Below are positions 21,986 through 31,745 of a stretch of DNA of 64,000 nt, piece after piece. The translations under genes were made by a program, and so were the position numbers. Numbering within the stretch: position 1 is the first letter of the stretch; each line of letters begins with the position of its first letter. This DNA comes from Marthasterias glacialis. Lineage: Eukaryota > Echinodermata > Asteroidea > Forcipulatida > Asteriidae. The notes under the pieces were generated by a model that saw only the letters and a program-made list of their open reading frames with translations, did no database searches and was not told the DNA's origin. The stretch is from positions 16,830,397 through 16,894,396 of the forward strand of contig OU452219.1 in NCBI GenBank assembly GCA_911728455.2. Direction: 5' to 3'.

Positions 21986-22139
21986 AAATGTAGATTTCAC
22001 TTCTTGTGAAGTTCTGGTTTTAATTGTCCTGAGAGGTATTACCGAATAAAATGCTGTCATCTTGAAAAATAGCTGTTCGAATCCTATGTTAATTCTTTAA
22101 TGCAATTCTGGTTGGCCCAGAAGTTTCTTGCCTGACTTT

Positions 22140-22380
22140 CACATTATTGGACCACGGTTCGAATCCCAGATGGGAGCCTTGCATGTGGATTCAGTCCCTA
22201 CCTGATTGTGTGGGTAATGGGTTTTCGTTATTTGGATTTTTCCTCTCACATCTACAAGTAAAACTGACATTTCTTTACATCTTCTCTACACAGGTATATT
22301 CAGGACTACAGGTCACAGTAGTATGTGCTTTTGAGGGTTCCTTGGTTTCATTACCAGAAAGATTGAATAATAATACTACT
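22140..22380 (+). mobile_element. SINE-like element with B-box
   Basis: CCACGGTTCGAATCCCAGATG is followed by a conserved body that ends near TTGAATAATAATACTA. The same element is at about 27,318-27,545 in the fossil unit, so it predates that duplication. Confidence 0.5.
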
Positions 22381-22649
22381 TGAGTCAGACCAAACACATA
22401 CCGGTAGAGTACATTTTGATCAAACTTATTTTGTTTTGTTTTTTAACCTGAAGATTGAAATGAGGGGAACCAGTGATGTACTGAGCCATAAATATACACA
22501 GTGATTAACTCTCCTGGTATATAGGTATGTTTAAAGAGAGATCATTCTCTGATGTATGCACTTGATAAAAGTGTATCTCTTCTCAAACCAAACGACTGTT
22601 TCGTGTGTGTTTTTCTTGAAATGCAAACAGTTTTTGACAAACTTTCCCA

Positions 22650-23151
22650 ATGGAATTTATACTTGGAGCTTTTAAAAGACTAGCAGCTGTTTTTCTTCGC
22701 TTGTTTGTTTATGAACTAACACAGTTAATTGCCCAAAAGATTTGTGTTATAAAATGAAACTATGTTTTTTCCATTACGAAGAAGAACAATTGCCCCCCCT
22801 TTCTTCGTCAAAATAATAACCGAGAAAATAAGCAAGACTCTTAAAATATTCAACTACAAAAGGATAAATTGATAATTGGTTCAAACAGATACATCCCATC
22901 CACCCGCACCGTACCTGCTGCCTGCCCATTGGCCACCGCACGTTGTATATTCCTTTCTTTATGGTCTGACCACCAAGCCTAACAGATGGGCACCTGCGCG
23001 CGGCGGGCCTTTGATCTATCTCTGCCAGCAAGCGTTGTTCATAGACATTGCTTTTCGCTTAATTTTTTACGAATGTTTATGTGTGCCGGCGAACCGTGGT
23101 ATTGACGGTGTTTTACAGGGAAAAACCGTCTGGAACGAGCAGTAAATCAAG
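22650..23151. other. Upstream region of the asparaginase-like gene
   Basis: No gene or clear repeat was recognised. The segment 22,980-23,151 is more GC-rich than its surroundings (GCGCGCGGCGGGCC near 22,995) and probably holds the promoter and 5' UTR of the next gene. Confidence 0.3.
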
Positions 23152-25222
23152 ATGACAGATGATGTAGTATTGGTTCTGCAGACAGGTGGTAGGTCAAGAT
23201 CGAGTTTACTATACAACATAATATAATAACGTCCATAATGGCTTCATAATTGACGAACTTTGGTCAGAATTCTGCTCGATTCACACACTCATGAGAGACA
23301 ATAAGCTCCCGGTTATTATATACGTACAAAGTGCAAAATAGCAGGCGGGTTATGTCACCACATATCACCCGCCACTCGCCACCATAATGCACGCTGCAAT
23401 CTTTTTAACTACCTCCTACTACAGTGCCATAACTAGCGTTGGTGCTATATTGAAACAAATAACACATAACAAGTTAAGACTGTCTGCAAATAGTGTTTCA
23501 AATACAAGACCAGGTATAAGTTTCCGAACCGATGATGTTTGTGTTGTTCGTTATTCTTGCACTCTAAATACTACCGGGTCAGAGTTGACCCCGCTTCCAG
23601 GTCGAGGGAACCTGACTCATTTTTTGGGGTTGACCCGAAAACTGGTTAAAAAATGGGATTTTGGCTCAGATTCTGCGTCAGTTTGACACAGTTTCAGGTC
23701 AGTTTGGCACAGATTCCGGGTGATACTGACACAAAAAGTGGTCAAGCCCCCTGCGACTCGGAATCCAGGTCAATTCTGACCGCGGTGGTTTTTAATACTT
23801 GTTTTCCGATTCTGTTAACAGTATAATGTATTTTAACTCCCATCAGGTACAATAGACAAAGACTACCCCCGTGTGAAGGGAGGCTATGCTTTTGAGATTG
23901 GGGAATCTGCTGTGCATCTTATGATGCAGAGAATTCTCACTGATGTGACGTTTGAGTATCAGACAGTTTGCCGAAAGGACAGTCAGGATATAGATGATAA
24001 CGATAGGTGAATGATTAATAGGATTGGCTAGGATTAGTGACTATTGTATTGAACAGTAAAAGGAATGGTTATGAATTGGTAATAGATTGTGAAGAATATG
24101 CATTGGTAACGGTAAAGAATGGCTGTGAATTGGTAATAGATTGTGAAGAATATGCATTGGTAACGGTAAAGAATGGCTATGAGTTGGTAATAATGGTAAA
24201 TAATGCTTATGAATTGGTAATAATGGTAAAGAATGGTTATATTGGTAATAAAATGGTAATGAATTGTTATGGATATTAGTAATAAATGGTAATGAATGGG
24301 TATGATTTGTTCTGAATAGTAATGAATGAATGAATCATTGGCGTGTCGTGGTTGGGTGGTCTAATGCATCGAAGTTTCGTTGGCGTGGTCACCGGAGTGT
24401 GGGGTCCGGTCATGACACTTGTGTTCCTGAGCAAGACACTTTAATTGCTTCTCATCACCCAGGAGTAATTGGGTACCTGCAAGGGTAGAGATTGTTGATG
24501 TGAATGATTAGCAACCTGTGTGCTGATTTGGCTGCCGGTTCTGCATACTCCAAAGGAGTTGAGATGGTTTTAGGAATGCTTAGGGCTGGATAGACAGGGG
24601 GTAATAATACTGCATGATAAGGCGCTTTGGGAGGCCTACTTGGCTTGATAAAGCGCATAATAAATACACATTATTATCAGTCAAGTCAGTTAATTCCAGT
24701 GAGTAACAGGGAACCGGTTGTTTTGCTTTTTGTTGATATAACGCTAAACGTTTGCTTTTAATGACGAGATTTAACAACCTTTAAAAAAAAAAAAATAAAA
24801 AAAAATAAATAGATAGAAAATTAAATGAAAATTCGCTGCGGACTTTCGAGTGTATAGTTAATTTGATTATGCCATTCTCTCTAATTGTTATAATTTATTT
24901 CAAACCAAGGGAGTTTCTTTGGAGGACCTGTCAGCAAGCCACACAGAAAACCATACTGATCACCCACGGCACTGATACAATGATTGAGACAGCTGCCTAT
25001 CTTGCTAAAAGAAGGCTCCCCAATAAAGTGATCGTTCTCACAGGAGCCTTTCTCCCGGCTACCTTTAAGAGGTCCGAGGCAGAATTTAACATTGGAGTGG
25101 CAGCGGGGGCGCTTCAGTGTCTAACGGAGTGTGACGTGTACATTGCAATGAGTGGCAGAGTGCTTCGTTGGGATAAAGTGTCCAGGGACAATGTCAGTGG
25201 AAAATTTGTTGCCATTTTATAA
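23152..25222 (+). CDS. Single-domain L-asparaginase-like protein
   Basis: Three exons, 23152-23188, 23847-24006 and 24910-25222, with matching phases 1 and 2, give 169 residues from ATG to TAA. Motifs of the asparaginase/glutaminase N-terminal domain are in order: TGGTID (11-16; Thr14 is the expected nucleophile position), FEYQTVCRKDS (48-58), ITHGTDTMIETA (83-94), VLTGAFLPATFK (108-119), FNIG and YIAMSGRV. Full asparaginases are about 330 residues with a second domain; this one stops after the first, like the small bacterial asparaginase-domain proteins of about 165 residues. Known family chemistry is hydrolysis of Asn to Asp and ammonia. The usual catalytic Lys after the GRV segment aligns with Arg158, so activity is uncertain. 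No signal peptide is seen, so it is probably cytosolic. The introns and lack of disruption argue for a real animal gene. Confidence 0.78.
23567..23800. mobile_element. MITE with GGGTCAG/TGACC termini
   Basis: The left AATACTACCGGGTCAGAGTT and right AATTCTGACCGCGGTGGTTT are inverted relatives. The interior has several direct copies of a GGTCAGTTTGACAC-like motif. It lies in intron 1 of the asparaginase-like gene. Confidence 0.5.
24035..24330. repeat. Degenerate tandem repeat (GAATTGGTAATAG type)
   Basis: A unit of about 50 bp (GAATTGGTAATAGATTGTGA...) is repeated twice and then decays into shorter TGGTAATAATGGTAAA copies. The open frame across it is a by-product of the repeat. It lies in intron 2 of the asparaginase-like gene. 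Confidence 0.75.
24335..24680 (+). mobile_element. SINE-like repeat
   Basis: GTGGTTGGGTGGTCTAATGC resembles a tRNA-like head. It is followed by GTTCCTGAGCAAGACACTT as in the 14,885 element, and by a 3' end GATAAAGCGCATAATAAATA with a short terminal repeat. It lies in intron 2 of the asparaginase-like gene. Confidence 0.55.
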
Positions 25223-25303
25223 GGTGAAAAGACTCGCTGGTTAAAATGCTGCAAATTAAATACATCGCTTTTAACACAAAAACCTGAACTAATTTTTTTT
25301 AAA

Positions 25304-25597
25304 GGAAGAAATACAAGATGGATACCCGCGTGATAAAGGCCTGCGAGTTGTAAAGATAAAGATGGTAGGCAGATTGATCTGTGTAACACAGCGCGGACAA
25401 ATTGTTTAGAGTTGATCGGCGGATATTTTTGTTTTAAAGCAAAAACCATAGCCTGGAGCCAGTCCAAACTGTGTAATAAGACAGAATTACATTAGTCGTA
25501 TTTTAGTAAAATAGTTTTGATGCCGAACATCAATTTCTGTGCTTCTTATATTTGGATGAAACAGAGGACTTCGTTATTTTTTGTACATTTATTTATA
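25304..25597. repeat. Segment homologous to TMX1-B upstream DNA (54,726-55,015)
   Basis: From GGAAGAAATACAAGATGGAT to TGTACATTTATTTAT this aligns closely with DNA lying about 0.9 kb upstream of TMX1 copy B. It ends exactly where the truncated TAF6L exon begins. Confidence 0.88.
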
Positions 25598-26059
25598 GCC
25601 TTACTCTTAGGGTACATCGTTCAGAACTTGTAGAGGAGCAACCTCCTGATGAGCCCCATAAAGATATTGATCTACTGCGACTGTTGAACGGCGATTCTCA
25701 CACTGAGCATCTTCACAGAGGAGGATCACTGAAGCTTACAAGACAAAAGTATCCCGACAGACCACGCCTTCTCTCTGGAGGGACTGGTAGAGAGGGACTC
25801 CGTCCACGCCATGGTAAGACACCCAAGAAGGTTCGTGGGAGAGCTGCTTGTCTCAAGGATGCCTTCCCGTTGGCCAAGACCATCAAGATACATAAGTCTG
25901 ATTTCACAACACTGTTCCTGGAATGTGACGATGCCCTCGTGGTTGACAAGTAACTCTGATGTCTGGAAGATTAACATGGGGATGCCTTTGTATGGGAAGA
26001 GGAGGTCAAGTGGAGGTCATTATCATCGAACTGTGTGTGACTTGAGTGCTTGCTTGTAA
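25598..26059 (+). pseudogene. TAF6L: TAF6L last-exon fragment (fossil unit)
   Basis: It starts inside the last exon (equivalent to 19,623), keeps the frame through the SLTLRV, DIDLLRLLNGDSHTEHL and RAACLKDAFPLAK stretches, then carries a deletion of about 44 bp near 25,913-25,920 that shifts the frame. The remaining C-terminus (WLTSNSDVWKIN...CDLSACL) is readable in another frame. No HEAT exons or start precede it. It is a broken duplicate, not a gene. Confidence 0.9.
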
Positions 26060-27800
26060 CTTTCTTTTGAGCATATTGAGATGATATGTACATGCACGAA
26101 TACCGTTTCTTACGTGATGTATATAAAGTACTTAATGTGAACATTTCTAATTTTCATTTCCGTTATTCCAGAATCTTGTAATTTGGATAGTGCTCTTTCA
26201 ATCGTCTTCAGTTTAACTGTTGATGTGATTATGTTTACTTAAAGACGCCAGGTAAGATTTTTGACCGATTTGACCCAACAATTTAATTAAAAATGCCATT
26301 TTTATATACTCAAGAAAGTTATAAATTTTAATTAAAGGTATTGCGAAAAAAAATCCAGAATGATAAGTGGTAGTTACTTAAAAACTAAAAGTGAATTATT
26401 GTCGGGATCATTAAATCACATCCATCAGCCACGTACAAACAATTTTTTGTGCATTGTCCGTGGCATATGCGGAAGTGTTTGTATGTTCTTCATTTTGAAG
26501 CAGCATCATTTGTCAAAATTCGTTCGTTTAGAAAAAAAAAGGCTTTAAAAATATTTTGGTGAAAATCGGGCCATACGACTTAAAAATGTGTATGACAACT
26601 ACGCCAATTCCAGATGTTTTTATTGATGTGTTTTACAGCAGTTTATTTCTGAAAACATGACAACATTTAGCAATGAATTCCAAGCCTTAATCACTTATTG
26701 ACTTTCAAATAGACATGCTGTGTTTCTCTGAAGGGAAAGTTCATTATTGTTTTTCGCAAAAGTAAAGCATTTCCCATCCTCAGTAAACACACCCAAACGA
26801 ACAACTTTTGAACATTTCTCGTTCACACTACTTGGAGAAAGCAACTTTTGTCTGTGATTTTGTAGGTGTTCATATTTAGGCTTTTCACTGATGATGTCAG
26901 TTGAATTAGGTCACTAGTGGAATAATGTCAATGTGGTTTTATTTTTACTTAAGGTTCAATAATGAGCTGGGCCCAATTTTGTAGAGCTGCTTAAACAAAA
27001 AAAGTTTGCTTAACAATTATCTACTCAGCAAAACTAAGCAGGATACCAGTCAAAGACGGAATGTGTGATAGTGTATTTTGGCTGGTAGCCTTATACTGGT
27101 TGGCAAAGTTGAGCTGTGCTTAATTTGTGCTTAAGCAGCTCTGTGAAGTTTTATTAGAACAATCAAATGTAGATTTCACTTCTTGTGAAGTTCTGGTTTT
27201 AATTGTCACGAGAAGGGACCAAATAAAATGCTGTCATCTTGAAAAATAACTGTTCGAATCCTATGTTAATTCTTTGATGAAATTCAGGTTGGCCCAGAAG
27301 TTTCCTGACTTTCACATTATTGGACCACGGTTCGAATCCCAGATGGGAGCCTTGCATGTGGATTCAGTCCCGTGGGTAATGGGTTTTCGTTATTTGGGGT
27401 TTTCCTCCCACATCTACAAGTAAAACTGACATTTCTTTACATCTTTTCTACACGGGTATCTTCGGGACTACGGGTCACAGCAGTAGGTGCTTTTGAGGGT
27501 CCCTTGGTTTCATTACAAGAAAGATTGAATAATAATACTAATTTAGTCAGACCAAACGCAAACCGGTAGAGTACATTTTGATCAAACTTATGTGTGTGTG
27601 TTTTTTTAACCTGAAGATTGGAATGAGGGGAACCAGTGATGTACTGAGCCATAAATATACACAGTGATCAACTATCGTGGTATATAGGCATGTTTACCTC
27701 TGTGGTTTAATGAGAGACCATTGAATGTGTTCTCGCGATTTTATCATTCACTGATGTATGGACTTGGTAAAAGTGTATCTCTTCTCAATGATCATGATCA
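26060..27800. repeat. Copy of the TAF6L 3' flank
   Basis: It aligns in order with about 20,130-22,600 and includes the inverted-repeat element (26,960-27,150) and SINE-like element (27,318-27,545), but lacks the 800-bp insertion cluster. No coding was recognised. Confidence 0.85.
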
Positions 27801-27819
27801 CAGACATTATAATACCTAT

Positions 27820-28015
27820 AGACGGACATGGAAAAGTTTCCATATCCGACTGCCACTTTCTAAGGGATTTTTTGATTTTTTAAATTGATGTTGGCTTTAA
27901 TTTCCCTCTTTTAAATATTCCTCTCCAGGTATTAGTAGCTAAAACGCTAATTATTGAACCTTTAAAGGAAAAACCAAGCGGACATTTCAGCGCGCGGCCG
28001 GAACTTTCGTGCATT
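27820..28015. repeat. Segment shared with 53,245-53,450
   Basis: Both copies contain GAAAAGTTTCCATATCCG, CTGCCACTTTCTAAGGGATT and CAAGCGGACATTT followed by a GCGCGCGG-like motif, in the same order. A second shared stretch (TTACTTAAATTCCATGGATA...) lies at 28,770-28,810 and 53,767-53,810. Confidence 0.85.
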
Positions 28016-28229
28016 CATGCCCAAAGGTCTGGGGCCTTTTTGATGTATGTGTATCTGTATTCATTAATGTGTGATGCAGGCAGGGAGCACAACAAATGTT
28101 GTGACATACTAAAGAAGTGATACTTGTGTGAGCAATTTTACCAAGATTTGTAGGCTGATCACAGGCAATAAAAAGGGAACATACAGATAGAGACATTATT
28201 TAATCAGAAAGTTTGAAAATCTTAATAAA

Positions 28230-28275
28230 TCTAACCCAAACCCTAACCCTAAAACCCAAACCCTAACCCCCCAAA
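28230..28275. repeat. Short interstitial telomere-like repeat
   Basis: Degenerate CCCTAA units (AAACCCTAACCCTAAAACCC...) occur for about 45 bp. This matches the TTAGGG animal telomere repeat on the minus strand. Confidence 0.7.
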
Positions 28276-28289
28276 TGACAGGCCCAATC

Positions 28290-28500
28290 GGTCATGAAAG
28301 CGCGCTTCCTATTCGTCTAACCCGGAGATACCTACTAACCAATCAGTTCACGAAAAGAGGAGCGCGCAACCTAGCCGTCTTAACCATTGGTTAGCAGGCA
28401 AAATAGTAGCCAATAAGAAGTCGCAAAACGAGGAGCGCCCTGCACAATATTATAATTAACTCTGGGCCGTGGAGGAGGGCCACCAGTGAGAAATCACGAA
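28290..28500 (+). promoter_or_regulatory. Candidate promoter with CCAAT boxes
   Basis: Several CCAAT-type motifs (AACCAATCAG near 28,338; AACCATTGG near 28,383; AGCCAATAAG near 28,409) lie in a locally GC-richer stretch with repeated GAGGAGCGC motifs, just before an ATG at 28,503. This is composition and motif evidence only. Confidence 0.35.
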
Positions 28501-28502
28501 CT

Positions 28503-29813
28503 ATGAGCCGTGGGAAGGGGGTCACTGGCAGAACGAAAAGGAGGGTAAGACTAGAGAGCGGGCGCCGGGGGAGGGCGGTCGTATATTTTTTTTTAAACTC
28601 TTGTTGCTACACCGCGGCAGCTGCTGTCACATTTGAAACGAAGATTGTTCACACAGGATGGGCGTCCTTGCTCTGCGACCATGAAAACGTTTTCAACCCT
28701 TTAGAATTGTTCAAAGTTCCTGTTCCTAGCTGGATACATTCTTCAACCCTTCTAGATAGGTAAGGATCAAAGTTTACTTAAATTCCATGGATATAAAGTG
28801 ACAGCCGGATACCGGGCGGCATTTTAGCCAATGGTACTAATGGGATGATAGCCTAGCATTAGCAACCGGATACCCTGGTACCCTGACTGCATTGACATAT
28901 CAAATCCATGCACTGTCAATTGCAAAACATCGGCCGACATCTACGGCTTAGGATTACTAATAAACCTAGAACCATTACTTTATTTTTTTTTGTTCACTCT
29001 GACTTACCTCCATTGAGCCGAAATACAAAGAATAAACTATGGTGGGAGCCTTTTCTTGGAACAGAAGGACAAAGGTCTGGAATCAGTGACACAAAAACCA
29101 AAAACCAAAAACCTTTGCTCTGGTGTTCTGATTTTGCACAATGGAATCTGTACACTGCTTCCATTTTTAGGCAGGGGAAACTTTTGCAGTAAAATATTTC
29201 ATCCATCACCAACTGTATAAAAGAGAAGTTAAACAGTCTAGAGTTAAAGAGTTGTGTACTTTTGTTTTCTGTGTGTTGTTGAGATAATAAAAAATGAAAA
29301 GATTGGAGAGAACTGATCCTGTCACTAATGGGGGAAAGACACCTCCCCCTGGAGAGACCAAGTTATCGGGAGACTATACCAGTAGCGATGTGCTGCTACC
29401 GCGTCAGCAGTCTCCAGTCCAGCACCGTCCTGCAGCCACAGTCTGCTGCGGGTGCTGGCAGTTCCATTGGCCAAGTAGGGGACCCGACACAGTCTTTGTC
29501 TCCTGCCAACTTACATGGAACACATCTGTCATGAACAAATGGCCTTAAATTGAGAATCCCCACTCGATAGTAAACTCCCAGTGGACAGGCGAGATAAGAA
29601 AAACATGGGCCATCTCTTTTATTATGCTTATTGTTTAAAAGTATATTGTGCCCTCTTATGGTCAAATAATTTTTTAATTGATGCTCACTGGAATTGAAGG
29701 AAAACAACATCACACCCCTTTCACAAATTGTTGTTTTTATTTTCTTTGCATTTAGGCTAGCCACAGACATATCATTCTCAGATGAAGTTTATCTGCCAAA
29801 AGAAGATGCCTGA
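28503..29813 (+). CDS. Hypothetical spliced small protein (104 residues)
   Basis: Exon 1 28503-28759 (ATG, donor GATAG then GTAAGG) joins exon 2 starting at 29,756 (acceptor TTTAG) in phase 2, and reads to a stop at 29,813. The product is about 104 residues: a basic N-terminus (GRTKRRVRLESGRRGR), a hydrophobic stretch (VVYFFLNSCCYTAAAA) and a tail ending FSDEVYLPKEDA. No family was recognised. Exon 2 has a second copy at 31,065-31,171 with equal splice sites but a different frame outcome. It could equally be a noncoding transcript. Confidence 0.3.
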
Positions 29814-31175
29814 TGCGCATGCTGGTCCAGCATCAAGATTCCAGGATGTATTCTCCATGAACAGGTAAAGTTATGAACAACCATTCATTTGAGATGCATC
29901 AACAGATTTTGGACAGTTTGAGTGACACATTGGTTTAACAAGTTACCGCTGAAATTCTTTATTTTTTCCTGTCCCCCTGGCAAGATTATTTTGTCGAAAT
30001 TGCTGAAATCATTTTTCTTTGAGAGTACCACTGGCACAAAGAAACCCCGACTTGACAAAGCCAAGAGAACAAAGATTCTCTTTATTGCATCGTGCATTTT
30101 GTTTTCTTGACCGAGAAAATGTCAAATTCACGCATAGAGAATTGAAAACCATTGGCCGTTATTTACGGCATAGGATTTCCTCAGAGCCGAAACACAATGA
30201 ATAAATAATGATGAAAGCCTCTCGATGTCTGGTAATATTCTTCTTGGAACAAAAGGACAAAGGTCTGGAATCAGGGATCACACAAAAACCACCTCTCGAA
30301 AATGGCCAGAAAATGGCAAAGTATTCAAGACCATGTTTTGTCTTTGTTTGGGTGAAACAAGCGTTAGATGGCGTGTGTGTGGTCTTTGCACGCTCAGCAG
30401 TGGAATGTTCGACCTTTGCTCCAATATTTTTATTTTACACAATGGCGTCTGTACACTGCTTCCATCCAGGCAGGGGAAACTTTTGCATGTAATTAGGTCA
30501 TCCATTGCCAACTGTTTAAAAAGAGAAGTTGAACAGTCTTGAGTTGTAGAGTTGTGTACTTTTGTTTTCTGTGTGTTGTTGAGATTATTTAATGAAAATG
30601 AAAACCTTTTTGGGGAGAACTGATCCTGTCACTATTGGGAAAAAGACACCTCCCCGGGACAGACCAAATTATCGGGAGACTGTACCAGTAGCGATGCGCT
30701 GCTACTACGTCAGTTGTCTCCAGTCCAGCACCGTCCTCCAGCCACAGTCTGCTGCAGGCGCTGGCAATTCTGTGGGCCAAGTAGGGGACCCGACACAGTC
30801 TCTGTCTCCGGCAAGCTTACATGAACCACATCTGTCAAGAACAAATGGCCTTTACTTGAGAATCTCCACTCAATAATATACTTTTAGTGGACAGGCGAGA
30901 TAAGAAAAACATGGGCCATCTCTTTTAGTTTGCTTTTTGTTTAAAACCACAAAATATAAAGCGTATGGCACCCTCTTATGGTCAAAGCATTATTTAATTG
31001 ATGCTGGAATTAAAGGAAAACATCATACCCTTTCACATTTTTTTTTTTTTTTTTTTGCATTTAGGCTAGCTACATACATGCCAATCAGATGAAGTCTATC
31101 TGCCAAAAGAAGATGCTTGATGTGCATGCTGGTCCAGCATCAAGATTCAACGGTGTATTTTCCATCAACAGGTAA
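28960..31175. repeat. Local duplication: 28,960-29,870 against 30,120-31,175
   Basis: Two diverged tandem copies share, in order, the GCCGAAATACAA repeat, a block with CAGTCTCCAGTCCAGCACCG-like sequence (29,335-29,545 and 30,630-30,850), and the exon-like block that ends in a GTAAAGTTATGAACAACCAT donor region. In the middle block a frame encoding LQPQSAAGAG and VGDPTQSLSPA is preserved in both copies, a hint of former coding. Confidence 0.85.
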
Positions 31176-31389
31176 AGTTATGAACAACCATTTATTTGAG
31201 ATGCGCATTTTGGGACATTATGATGACACTATGCTTTTAGAAAAATGTGTATACATCAAAAAACAATAACTTACAGAGTTCTGGATAATTCATTGAGACA
31301 TCAAACTAAATAATCTGCAATGATAATCGATTGTTAGGTGAAAGTCTACCAGCAGTGGTTTTTGTAGCTACGCCAGCAACATTTCTGGT

Positions 31390-31745
31390 GTGCACGGCAG
31401 ACTCGGTCATTTGCCGCACAGCAACAGTCCCAACCCACCCATGGTTTCTTGGCGCCTGGCGCCTGCCTCGCATTGTCCCGGCCGGCCACATGTCGATTTG
31501 TTTGCCTCAAAGACAGATCACCAAGTACCAGGCTACTGCATGAGGGCCCTCGACCCCTACACACGGATGCACTGGCAATACGGTGGGACGAGCTGCTTGC
31601 CTATGCCTACCCTCCGTCCTCCCTCATCCCTCGGAAACTAACCAAGCTGGAGCAGGAGGACTGCAAGGGCCTCCTCATGGCTCCCTTCTGGCTCCGCCAA
31701 CCTTGGTTCCTGAGGCTAGCCAGACTCTTGGTTCGCCATTACAAA
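31390..31745 (+). mobile_element. DIRS-type retroelement fragment
   Basis: Across shifting frames the translation shows VCLKDRSPSTR, DALAIRWDELLAYAYPP, LIPRKLTKLEQ and LLMAPFWLRQPWF. These correspond to the region after the reverse transcriptase/RNase H of DIRS-like elements (family pattern: DAFS-W--L-AYAFPP-SLIP, then APLWPRQPW). It is frame-broken and short, with no recombinase or termini seen. Confidence 0.6.

Larger units (their letters stand above)
1..22650. repeat. Segmental duplication, unit A (TMX1-TAF6L)
   Basis: The sequence from base 1 matches 55,705 onward almost base for base, in the same orientation, until the window ends (about 16,380 here against 64,000 there). All shared exons and splice sites agree, and substitutions are sparse. 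Unit A has extra blocks at 374-6,407, 6,766-7,695 and about 12,966-13,693 and ten more copies of a 104-bp repeat; unit B has an extra block at 56,410-57,144. The part from about 19,623 to 22,650 is also repeated at 25,598-27,800. The left edge is unknown because the window starts inside the unit. It could be a true tandem duplication or two haplotypes placed in series by an assembler. Confidence 0.93.
20130..22650. repeat. TAF6L 3' flank, shared with 26,060-27,800
   Basis: No coding was recognised. The sequence after the TAF6L stop aligns in order with 26,060-27,800, with about 800 bp extra here at roughly 20,900-21,705 (MITE and SINE insertions plus a dispersed repeat). The probable 3' UTR is the first few hundred bases; a clear AATAAA was not identified. 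Confidence 0.75.

Noticed and set aside
23387..23686. 99-codon open frame in the asparaginase intron
   Set aside because: It overlaps a MITE with GGTCAG repeats and has no recognisable domain.
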